Shown in pieces: positions 43,926 to 51,565 of a stretch of 64,000 nucleotides of DNA. Numbering within the stretch: position 1 is the first letter of the stretch; each line of letters starts with the position of its first letter. The stretch is from Hyphomicrobiales bacterium (GTDB lineage: Bacteria; Pseudomonadota; Alphaproteobacteria; Rhizobiales; Rhizobiaceae), in assembly GCA_900473745.1 (NCBI GenBank), contig UCMW01000004.1:310001-374000 (forward strand), written 5' to 3'. The notes beneath the pieces are model-generated. The model had not been told where the DNA came from. It was given only the letters and a program-made list of their open reading frames with translations, and ran no database searches. Both the position numbers and the translations under genes were made by a program.

Positions 43926-45041
43926 ATGAGCACGAATACCGCTTCTGTCCCCTATGGGGAAGTTCTCCACTCACTCGTCAACGCGAACGCAACGGCCATG
44001 TCAGGCACCCGCCCGCGCCCGTTCGGCTTTGGCCGCAATGTGGTTGCCGCGCCGATCCGCGAGCCAGCCGTGCTGCGCCGGCATCCACACCTCGTCCGCT
44101 TTGAGGATGTTGAGGCCGATCTTGATGTGCTCATCGATCGGGCCATCACCGCCATCATGGACGGCGAACCGGCGGCAGATGAGATCCTTGGCCACTATGT
44201 TCATATCGCCTCGCTGGTGCGTGCGGTCTCGTTCCGTGAGGGGAAGCTGCTTGAATACGCGTTCGAGCGGGTGGCCCGAGCGAATCCGAATGTTTTGGTG
44301 CTGACCCAGTCGCTCAAACTGCCGCTCGTGAAAGCAGCGCTTGAAGCGGTGTCCGGCAATGATTGGTCAAGCCTCGACGGTATCAAACTCGATTGCGAGT
44401 CACCGGCGAAGGGCAGCTACACGCCAGACCTCATCGTGGTGAACCGGGCGCGACACACGGCCTACATCCTCGACCTCAAGCGATCACTTGCCTCGTATGG
44501 CGACACAAGCCGGCTCGAGGAACTCAAGACCAAGATGATGGCGGCCGCGATGGTCTTGCCGGACTGGCTTTACAAGACGCAAAAGCGATTGATGGTCGAT
44601 ACAGTCGAGGTGGCGATCGTCGATGGGGCAAGCCGTCCGAGTGATCACGCCACCGGCATCTGGGCTCTCTCCGAAATCGATGACCTGCTGGAGATCGATG
44701 GCGCCGCGGCTTGCCTGGCCGAACTTCGCCGCCGCTTCGGTATCCGGGTGCAGCAGCTTCTCGAGGTCGAAGCGCGTAAGGCGATTGGGGTTGACCAGCG
44801 GTTCGTCGAAGTCCTCGCCGATACTGCGGCCGCGCTGATCGCGCCGAAGCCACCACGGATCAATCTCAACGGACCGAGCCGCTCGTTCGACGAAGAGATC
44901 GCAGCCCGGTCGTTCGACGACGATCCGCTTCGCGACCCAGGGGACGAAGAGCGCTTTGAGCGGGTCGATACGATAGATGACGACGAGCCGCGTCCAGTCT
45001 TCTTCCGCGTCGGCTATGCCAGGCGCCCTGGCGCGCATTGA
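43926..45041 (+). CDS. PD-(D/E)xK-like nuclease of the split-FtsH module
   Basis: A 371-aa protein of unknown family. A plausible PD-(D/E)xK core is visible: an upstream acidic helix (FREGKLLEYAFER), GSYTPDLIVVNRARHTAY near residue 165 and ILDLKRS near 182, giving PD...DLK spacing of about 15. Residues 1-100 and the C-terminal 120 are unassigned. ATG 43926 has GAAGGA 7 bases upstream; a TTG at 43905 is less likely. It precedes the 154-aa, AAA and M41 genes in the same direction. Confidence 0.6.
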   Translation: MSTNTASVPYGEVLHSLVNANATAMSGTRPRPFGFGRNVVAAPIREPAVLRRHPHLVRFEDVEADLDVLIDRAITAIMDGEPAADEILGHYVHIASLVRAVSFREGKLLEYAFERVARANPNVLVLTQSLKLPLVKAALEAVSGNDWSSLDGIKLDCESPAKGSYTPDLIVVNRARHTAYILDLKRSLASYGDTSRLEELKTKMMAAAMVLPDWLYKTQKRLMVDTVEVAIVDGASRPSDHATGIWALSEIDDLLEIDGAAACLAELRRRFGIRVQQLLEVEARKAIGVDQRFVEVLADTAAALIAPKPPRINLNGPSRSFDEEIAARSFDDDPLRDPGDEERFERVDTIDDDEPRPVFFRVGYARRPGAH

Positions 45042-45157
45042 CCTGAACCGCTCGATGATCTGAACGCTGCAGCCAGACGCTGGCCGTCCGGCTACAGGGG
45101 GTGACCACGATGGCTTGGCGCCCGTGGCTTTCCTAACCATTCCCATTCCCTGTTGGT

Positions 45158-45181
45158 GCCGGACCCTGATGCGGGTTCGGC
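45158..45181 (+). promoter_or_regulatory. hairpin immediately before the SD of the 154-aa gene
   Basis: GCCGGACCC and GGGTTCGGC (one G-U pair) form a 9-bp stem with a 6-base loop, ending one base before the AAGGAG SD. Could be an attenuator, a translational control or an RNA-processing site. Confidence 0.45.
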
Positions 45182-45193
45182 CAAGGAGTTCCC

Positions 45194-45658
45194 ATGTCTT
45201 CCGAAACCTATTCCGAGAGGCTGCCGCACATCCGTTGCGAAGCGGTTGCCCCGAATACCCTATCGACGACACTCGACTGTCATCGTCCCCACGACGCCTC
45301 GCTCCGCACCCGGAGCACCCACTCCGTTCAATCTCCCGCGGATGATCCTGCGGTCGCCATCGGCCTCGCTCTCGGACACGTCCAAACAAAAGGCGGCCTG
45401 ACCTGCACCGTGCCGCCACGCATCATCGCGAACCTGCTTGTACATGTCGAGCGGGGCGATCTAGCCTGCGAAGTGGTTATGGACTGGCTCGCCAAGCGCA
45501 GCCGGAACGCCACGGTGGAGCGCGAGCGTCGCAGGGTTCGCGAGCGTCCCCGGCCGGAACCGGGCAATCTCAGGAAACGTGCGTCCCGGACGCGAAACCT
45601 GGCCGGGTCCGGTTTGGCAATTATTGCCGAAACTGAGGAGGGCAAAATCGATGAGTAA
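45194..45658 (+). CDS. 154-aa hypothetical protein upstream of the AAA gene
   Basis: No recognised domain. The middle (LTCTVPPRIIANLLVHVERGDLACEVVMDWLAKRS) looks helical, followed by a strongly basic stretch (residues 100-135). AAGGAG SD is strong. The end overlaps the AAA ATPase start by 8 bases, so it is coupled to that gene. Near its C-terminus the codons for AIIAE carry GGCAATTATTGCC, a relative of the module palindrome. Confidence 0.65.
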   Translation: MSSETYSERLPHIRCEAVAPNTLSTTLDCHRPHDASLRTRSTHSVQSPADDPAVAIGLALGHVQTKGGLTCTVPPRIIANLLVHVERGDLACEVVMDWLAKRSRNATVERERRRVRERPRPEPGNLRKRASRTRNLAGSGLAIIAETEEGKIDE

Positions 45659-47555
45659 GGTCGCTCGCCTGTTTGTTCACAGGCTCGAACAGCTTGCTCG
45701 AGGCGAGGCGAGGCGCAACGCCCTGCGCAACGGGTTGCTGGAGATAAAGGCCATCGAAATCGGTGGCTCCTTGGTCCGGCGCTACACACCCGTGTTCGAC
45801 ACCTCGTCCCTAACCGGGGACCGCGAGAAGGATCTCGCTTGGGTGCGGCGGCACTTTGGCGACTATCTGGAACCGACGGCTGGATCATTTAAGGGCACCT
45901 CCGTGTCCTCAGGTCTGCGGTCGGCATCCCGGCGGAAGTCCAGTTCCAAGGCTGAGCGTTTGTCTGACGCCGATCATGCAAACCGCGCCTATGCCCTAAG
46001 CCTCATCGGCCAGGCAGGCAAAGCTCCGCTCGTCAGCAACATCATTGCTGCGATCGTCCTTGCCCGCACCATCGAGAGAGCCCGTGTCACTCTGGCTGCC
46101 GTGACACGCGCGGCCGCCATGCCGGCTCCGGTGATCGCCATGCATGCGCCAATCATCGGCTTCGAACCCGCCATTCGACGGCTGATTGAAGTGCCAGGCT
46201 TTGTACCTGGCGGCGATCTCAAAGGTCTCGATGGTGAGTATGTCTATGACGACATGACCATCGCCGGAGACGAAGGCCCGGGCAGAACCTACGTTCTGCT
46301 GCTCGGTCACCTCTTGCGCCGCGTGGCTGGCGGCAATCTGCAGCGTCGGTTGCTGAACGCGTTGCGGCGTGACTATCCGGTCGTTGCAATCTGTGAAGAT
46401 GCAAAAGGGGTCCCGCAGGAGATTGCCATCGCCGCCGACATCAATTTGGAGGGCGGGCGACTGGACTATCCATTCCTCGTCCTGATGCTCGAAGCCATTT
46501 ATGGACCAAGCGGCAGGTTACCACTCGACCGGTGGACGAATGCCTATGACGTTCACTACCTCACGATCGACGACGTCGTGCTCGCGTTCAGGCCGGGCCG
46601 CAGTGCCGCCGAGGTCGTTGCGATCCTCGCGTCGCTGACCGAGCGTAATCGCATTGCGGCGCGCGATGGCGACCGTGACGAGGATGAGAGCGACGGCTCC
46701 TCGAGTGGCTCCAAGACGTCGAAACAGAAGCCTGGCAAGGCAAGCCATGACACGTCTGCTTCGGGGCAAGACAGTGGCAGCGGAGGATGGAGACGAGATA
46801 AGCCGTCTGGTGCCGAGGTGATCCAGCCGGAGCCTTGGAGCGAAGACGGCAGCCCGCCAAGCCTCGCTGTCGAGACGCTACCTGGCTATGGGAAAGCCAA
46901 GACCTGGGCGCTTGATTTGAAGGCTGATCTAGATGATTACCGCGCCTCGATCCTGTCTTGGTCTGACATGAGTACCAAGCTGCTTCTCTCGGGACCGCCA
47001 GGGACCGGTAAGACGACATTCGCGCGGGCGCTCTGCAACAGCTTACAGGTGCCTCTCGTTGTCAGCTCCGTCTCGACCTGGTTGCAAGGTGCGCATCTGA
47101 GCGACGTCCTCAATCGCATGGCTAAAACCTTTGCCGAGGCACGCGCGGTGGCACCTGCCATCCTGTTCCTCGACGAGATCGACGGCATCGGAAAACGGCA
47201 GCCGGCGGACAGGGAGTACTCGGACTATTGGAATGGCGTCGTCAACAAGGCGCTCGAACTGCTGGATGGTGCGGTCAAGAGCGAGGGCCTCATCGTCGTC
47301 GGCGCGACCAACAGGCCGGAACAGATCGACGAGGCGCTGAAACGCTCCGGGCGGCTGGAAACGCAAATCGAGATTCCGAGGCCTGACACTGCTACCCTTG
47401 CCGAGATCTTCCGGCATCATCTCGGCGAGGACGTCACGCTGCTCGTTGCCGAAGGTCAGGAACCGAGCAAGGAGAAACCCGAGATCGCAGAGCCGGCCCC
47501 GGATGCGGACGATAGCCTAGGTCAACAAGCAGCGCTGAACGGAGGAAGCCAATGA
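45651..47555 (+). CDS. FtsH-like AAA+ ATPase, soluble and without peptidase domain
   Basis: A 634-aa ATPase. The C-terminal AAA domain (about 410-590) is FtsH-like: Walker A GPPGTGKTTFA near 447, Walker B ILFLDEIDGIG near 504, VVGATNRPEQID near 551, and a likely arginine finger in RSGRLETQIEIPR. The N-terminal 380 residues have no membrane helices and no match that I recognise; a Ser/Lys-rich linker follows near 345-385. The M41 peptidase usually fused behind the AAA is encoded by the next overlapping gene. GAGGAG SD before ATG 45651. Confidence 0.82.
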   Translation: MSKVARLFVHRLEQLARGEARRNALRNGLLEIKAIEIGGSLVRRYTPVFDTSSLTGDREKDLAWVRRHFGDYLEPTAGSFKGTSVSSGLRSASRRKSSSKAERLSDADHANRAYALSLIGQAGKAPLVSNIIAAIVLARTIERARVTLAAVTRAAAMPAPVIAMHAPIIGFEPAIRRLIEVPGFVPGGDLKGLDGEYVYDDMTIAGDEGPGRTYVLLLGHLLRRVAGGNLQRRLLNALRRDYPVVAICEDAKGVPQEIAIAADINLEGGRLDYPFLVLMLEAIYGPSGRLPLDRWTNAYDVHYLTIDDVVLAFRPGRSAAEVVAILASLTERNRIAARDGDRDEDESDGSSSGSKTSKQKPGKASHDTSASGQDSGSGGWRRDKPSGAEVIQPEPWSEDGSPPSLAVETLPGYGKAKTWALDLKADLDDYRASILSWSDMSTKLLLSGPPGTGKTTFARALCNSLQVPLVVSSVSTWLQGAHLSDVLNRMAKTFAEARAVAPAILFLDEIDGIGKRQPADREYSDYWNGVVNKALELLDGAVKSEGLIVVGATNRPEQIDEALKRSGRLETQIEIPRPDTATLAEIFRHHLGEDVTLLVAEGQEPSKEKPEIAEPAPDADDSLGQQAALNGGSQ

Positions 47556-48331
47556 CGGATCGAGCCATGGCCAGTACGGGTTCAATCGAGAGCGACGTCG
47601 CATCGACCCTGAAGCGTCTGGGGACCCGCGCGATGGGGCTCACGGGGGCTGATGTCGAGCGCGTGGTTCGGGAGGCGCGCCAGACCGCCCGCCGTCAGAA
47701 GCGTCCCATGCGCTATCAGGACCTTGAGGATGGCATTCGGATGCATCGACCTCAGTTGCCCCATGATCTGCGTTGGCGCTTTGCCGTACACGAAACGGGC
47801 CATGCGATCGTCCATCACGTCCTCAAGCTCGGTCCGATCGAAGGGATCACTATCGACATGCCCGAAGGCGGGTACAATCTCCTGTCGTTCCATAGGTCGG
47901 GCAGCGATACGCTCGGCTATCGGGAAGACCTACTCGCGATGCTAATGGCAGGGAGGGCGGCCGAGCAGATTGTCTTCTGTTCGGTCTCAGTTGGCTCGGC
48001 CGGAGCAGAGGACAGTGACCTCGCACGCGCGACCAGGCTTGCCCTGGCTATGGAGCGCAGTCTCGGTTTTGGTGCCGTGCAGCCGCTCCTCTACCGCGAC
48101 GACAAGCACCCAGCTCGTGTTCTCGATGCCCATCCGGATCTTGCTGCCCGCGTTCATGCGAGGCTCGAGAGGGCGCTCGGGCGGGCGGCCGAGATCCTCA
48201 ATAATAACAGGGAGACGCTCGATCGGTTGACCGCGGCGCTGTTCGAACATCAGGCGCTGGATGGTGATGCGGTGCGCGACCTCCTCAATGACCGGACCAG
48301 CGTTGCCAGTCGTCAAACGATGTCGATTTGA
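47552..48331 (+). CDS. stand-alone FtsH-type M41 zinc metallopeptidase
   Basis: A 259-aa peptidase. The zinc motif HETGH (about residues 80-84, in FAVHETGHAIVHH) and a downstream Asp in EDSDLARATRLALAM (about 155) are the three M41 ligands. The first 60 residues resemble the AAA lid that ends an FtsH ATPase (LTGADVERVVREARQTARRQ), so the split falls inside the ATPase lid. ATGA overlap with the AAA gene and a GGAGGA SD indicate stoichiometric co-production. No membrane helix. Confidence 0.85.
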   Translation: MTDRAMASTGSIESDVASTLKRLGTRAMGLTGADVERVVREARQTARRQKRPMRYQDLEDGIRMHRPQLPHDLRWRFAVHETGHAIVHHVLKLGPIEGITIDMPEGGYNLLSFHRSGSDTLGYREDLLAMLMAGRAAEQIVFCSVSVGSAGAEDSDLARATRLALAMERSLGFGAVQPLLYRDDKHPARVLDAHPDLAARVHARLERALGRAAEILNNNRETLDRLTAALFEHQALDGDAVRDLLNDRTSVASRQTMSI

Positions 48332-48342
48332 GTCGACTGACA

Positions 48343-48383
48343 TCAGGTTGTCGGCAAAGCATCTCGCGTTGCGGACAACCTGA
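48343..48383. promoter_or_regulatory. 10-bp inverted repeat after the M41 gene
   Basis: TCAGGTTGTC and GACAACCTGA with a 21-base loop, starting 12 bases after the peptidase stop. No T-run; either a transcription stop-signal variant or an operator bordering the GATTC array. Confidence 0.45.
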
Positions 48384-48384
48384 G

Positions 48385-48580
48385 ACAAATTGCGCATGTT
48401 TGATTCTGACTTCGGGATTTTTGATTCAGAAGTCTGGCAGATCGATTCCGCAACGGCGTTCGAGCTCAGGCAACCTGACTCGCATTGGAATAAAGCGCCC
48501 GCAACTCGAAACAAATTGCGCGTATTTGATTCCGAACTCTGGATTTCTGATTCAGCACTTGATGGTTTCGATTCCGCCAA
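48385..48580. repeat. two-block array of GATTC motifs phased at 21 bp
   Basis: GATTC occurs at 48402, 48423, 48444 and again at 48528, 48549, 48570: exactly 21 bases apart inside each block, with the blocks 126 bases (6 x 21) apart. Each block is preceded by ACAAATTGCGC (48385 and 48511). Translated, the plus strand gives heptads containing (F/I)DS and the minus strand heptads containing (A/S)ES, so the region could also be a degenerate heptapeptide-coding repeat. A further GATTCTGAATC palindrome is at 49082. Confidence 0.75.
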
Positions 48581-48646
48581 AACACGCTTGCGCCGGGCCG
48601 CCGGTCCCCTGACCATGATAGGGCCAGAAATCTATCAGGAGGGCTT

Positions 48647-48961
48647 ATGACATTGAAAGCAGCGAGGCAGCGGCAGAAGGCACTGCGCGACGCCAATAGG
48701 CGGGCAAGGCGCCCGGCACGGGATGACATTGCCCGCGTTGCCCTGTTTTGGCTGATCCGGAGGGCAATTGAAAAGGAGCAAGAAGCCGAACTGGAGAAGT
48801 TCCAGGACAAGATTGTCTCTATGCTGACCGACCAGGGATTTGACGAGCGCGAATGCGATCTTGTTTTCGATGAGCTCGTAGCAAAGTACAGGGTGGACGA
48901 TCGCCCGTTTCGGCGCAAGCTGCACCTTCTCCATCCGGATGGCGCTCCTGAGGATGAGTGA
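48647..48961 (+). CDS. 104-aa hypothetical protein
   Basis: Highly basic N-terminus (LKAARQRQKALRDANRRARR), then a helical, Glu-rich body (RRAIEKEQEAELEKFQDKIVSML) and an acidic tail. No family recognised. AGGAGG SD 6 bases upstream is strong. It sits between the GATTC array and the large recombinase gene; a DNA-binding accessory (for example a directionality factor) is possible but only inferred. Confidence 0.65.
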   Translation: MTLKAARQRQKALRDANRRARRPARDDIARVALFWLIRRAIEKEQEAELEKFQDKIVSMLTDQGFDERECDLVFDELVAKYRVDDRPFRRKLHLLHPDGAPEDE

Positions 48962-49198
48962 GGGCTGACCGAGGATTAGGGGCCGCACCCCCGTCCTTAG
49001 CGCTGTTGCCGAGCAGTGAGCGCCAAACGGCGTTCATCTGATCCGGACGTTCTCCCCCCATTACTTCGTAAAACGCCGTTTGATTCTGAATCGGAAATCC
49101 ACAGGCGTACCCTCCTCAAAAACCTTTCGTTAACACACCTGACCTAGCTCGACCGGCCCCTCGATAGAGGGTCTTAGTAACCAAGAGCATGATGTGAA

Positions 49199-51520
49199 AT
49201 GACGAAGCTTACAGCCATCAGAACCTTTCAGCGAAAGATCGACGCCTATTGCTTGCAGCGACTGACCCCCATCTTTTCCAGCGATGACGCTGAGGCGCTC
49301 AAAGCCTACATGCGACGCTTGATCGAGCGCAGATGCGGACCGCCGAGAACCAATGGCAGAACCGACTGGCAAATCGTTTCCAGAGTGACTGGTGTCGACG
49401 CAGAGCTGCTGGCAACGCATCACCGTGCACTTGATCCGGGCTTCGATGCAATCATCCGCTGGGGCAGGGACGGCAGCCTGTCTGAAGCCGATCGATCTGT
49501 CCCGAGGCCCCACCGAGTGGCAGCGGCGCGTAAAGCAGCAAAACCCGCTAGGGCGAAAGGGGGGCCGGAATCGCGCCAGTCAGCTATCGAGCCGACGGCT
49601 TCGCAGAGAGTGTCCTCGGCGACAGTGGAGTTTCCCGAACCTCTTTTCACCGAGTGGATCGAACCCTCCAGCTTTGCCGAGGCTCTGGCGCTTCATATGC
49701 GAAGGCACAGTGAAACCTATTGGGTTCTGCACCGATCAATCGTTCGACCGGACGAGCCAACCGACAAGAACACGATCCTGAGCTGGATGGAGGGCAGGCG
49801 CGTGCCTCGCAGCACAGACAGCTTCGAGGTGCTGGGGAGGATCGAGCGCCGCTACAGGCTGCCCCAAGGTTACTTCAAAGCCAAGCTGCCGCATCAAGCA
49901 CGCTCATGCTCAGGCTTTGATCTATCAGGGATCGAGCCCGCCGAGCGTCGCCGACTGGCCTGGCATCTGCCCGATGATTTCAACTCTCTGCCGTTCGCCA
50001 AAAGGGAGGAAATTCTTGAATGGGTCCGGCGGGTGATCATCAGCGGCTCTACCGATTATCGGAAATTTCAGGCGGCGGCGGCGAAGCAGCGCTATGCCAT
50101 CCGGTTCCCAGGAGTAGCCTATGGCGGGCAGGTGCACCGGAGTGGAAAGATTGACGTCACTGTGGATGACCACGGTGCGATCGAGGATCCCGACCTTCTC
50201 TCAGGCGTGATCGATGCTCCGCCAGCGCTCGCCATGGAGATGGCCGATCTCGTTCGTTTCAAAACGTCTGCGCTAACCTCGATCGGCTTTCAGCGCAGCG
50301 GGGTCTGGGGCGAAGAAACTGCTTCCCAAAAGATCGAACATCTTGGCTTGATGTTCGGGGCGCTGGCGGCCTCGAAGAGCGGAGAAATTCAAGGGTGCGG
50401 GGTGCCCCTGCGCCATCTGACCTTTGGCCTTCTGATCTTTCCAGGCGTTTGGGACTGGTATCTGCAATGGCGGGAGTGTCGCCGGGGCTTCTACACGTCC
50501 TGGGAAATCGACATGCTGCGCATCGCGCTCGCGATCACCAAGGAGGGGACTGGGTGGCTTCGCCAACATCCAGAGCTTCTGACTCGGGTGCATGCGATTC
50601 GGGGGCTCGTCTCTCAAAACGAGATCGACTACGCCCGCGAGGACTGGCATGGCGCCTGCGAGGATTTCCACAAGCATGCGTCACAACGCGTGAAGGAAAT
50701 CCAGCGTATCGCCCGTGTCCATCGCGATCCCTTCGAACCCATTATGCCCGTGCTTGAAGCTGAAAGCCCGGTCGGCGAGTACAGGAAGATCACGGAAGAG
50801 ATCATTCGGCTGATGCCCGATGAGGAGCTCTATCCTCGCCCTGCCGCCGAGGCCGTCCGCTCATTTCTGATGTTGCGACTTGGGCTACATCTGGGATTGC
50901 GCCAGAAGAACCTGAGGCAATTGATGTTGTGCCCTCGGGGGCAGATCCCGCGGTCTGAGCGTGTCCTGGAGAAGATGAAGCGCGGCGAGATCCGGTGGAG
51001 CGATCGAGACGGCGGCTGGGAAGTGTTGATCCCGGCCGTCGCATTCAAGAATGCCCATTCCTCTTTCTTCGGCGACAAGCCCTTTAGGCTGATCCTGCCG
51101 GATCTTCTCGATCTCTATCGCTACATCGACGCTTATGTCGAACGGCATAGAGCAGTGCTGCTGCGAACGGCAGAGGATCCCGGAACCTTCTTTGTGAAGA
51201 CGGTCAAAACGACCAGCACTGAGGCCGCCTATGACATCACCAGCTTCTATGAAGCGTGGCGGCTGACGATCCAGCGATACGGCATCTACAATCCCTACAC
51301 CGGGCGAGGGGCCATCAAAGGTCTCTTGCCCCACGGGCCCCACAATGTCCGCGATGTGCTTGCCACACACATCCTGAAGAAGACGGGCTCGTATGAGCAG
51401 GCGAGCTACGCCATCCAGGACACAGCGGACATGGTTGCCAAGCACTACGGTCGCTTCCTGCCGCAGGATAAGTCCGCACTCGCCGCACGCATTCTGAACC
51501 AGGTCTGGGAAGCAGCGTAA
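49199..51520 (+). CDS. large tyrosine recombinase-like protein
   Basis: A 773-aa protein whose C-terminal third is a tyrosine-recombinase fold: Arg in LHLGLRQKNLRQLML near 570, HNVRD (His715, Arg718) and the KHYGRF box with the candidate nucleophile Tyr750 after His749. The N-terminal 500 residues are unassigned; they include an HTH-like segment near residues 195-230. Converges on the integrase gene, with the palindrome at 51534-51560 in the 45-base gap. Probably works together with it, though RDF or catalytic roles cannot be told from sequence. Confidence 0.78.
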   Translation: MTKLTAIRTFQRKIDAYCLQRLTPIFSSDDAEALKAYMRRLIERRCGPPRTNGRTDWQIVSRVTGVDAELLATHHRALDPGFDAIIRWGRDGSLSEADRSVPRPHRVAAARKAAKPARAKGGPESRQSAIEPTASQRVSSATVEFPEPLFTEWIEPSSFAEALALHMRRHSETYWVLHRSIVRPDEPTDKNTILSWMEGRRVPRSTDSFEVLGRIERRYRLPQGYFKAKLPHQARSCSGFDLSGIEPAERRRLAWHLPDDFNSLPFAKREEILEWVRRVIISGSTDYRKFQAAAAKQRYAIRFPGVAYGGQVHRSGKIDVTVDDHGAIEDPDLLSGVIDAPPALAMEMADLVRFKTSALTSIGFQRSGVWGEETASQKIEHLGLMFGALAASKSGEIQGCGVPLRHLTFGLLIFPGVWDWYLQWRECRRGFYTSWEIDMLRIALAITKEGTGWLRQHPELLTRVHAIRGLVSQNEIDYAREDWHGACEDFHKHASQRVKEIQRIARVHRDPFEPIMPVLEAESPVGEYRKITEEIIRLMPDEELYPRPAAEAVRSFLMLRLGLHLGLRQKNLRQLMLCPRGQIPRSERVLEKMKRGEIRWSDRDGGWEVLIPAVAFKNAHSSFFGDKPFRLILPDLLDLYRYIDAYVERHRAVLLRTAEDPGTFFVKTVKTTSTEAAYDITSFYEAWRLTIQRYGIYNPYTGRGAIKGLLPHGPHNVRDVLATHILKKTGSYEQASYAIQDTADMVAKHYGRFLPQDKSALAARILNQVWEAA

Positions 51521-51533
51521 GGGGCAGGGTTGA

Positions 51534-51560
51534 TCGAGGCGGAAATCATTTCCGCCTCGA
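51534..51560. repeat. perfect 27-base palindrome between the two recombinase genes
   Basis: Inner 17 bases are GCGGAAATCATTTCCGC, extended by TCGAG/CTCGA so that 13 bp pair around a central C. It is the longest and most perfect example of the module palindrome and sits exactly between the convergent recombinase genes. A bidirectional terminator is the simple reading; recurrence elsewhere argues for a protein-binding site. Confidence 0.85.
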
Positions 51561-51565
51561 CGCCC

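Noticed and set aside
48343..48580. CRISPR-like array
   Set aside because: Repeats are 5-11 bases with 21-bp phase, far too short and regular for CRISPR repeats and spacers; no cas genes nearby.
48390..48650. 86-codon heptad-repeat frame over the GATTC array
   Set aside because: No SD, unusual composition; the DNA phasing is the stronger signal. Kept as an alternative in the finding, not called as a gene.
51534..51560. simple Rho-independent terminator as the full explanation
   Set aside because: The stem is good, but there is no T-run on either side and the same core recurs at positions that do not follow gene ends (31487, 42846).
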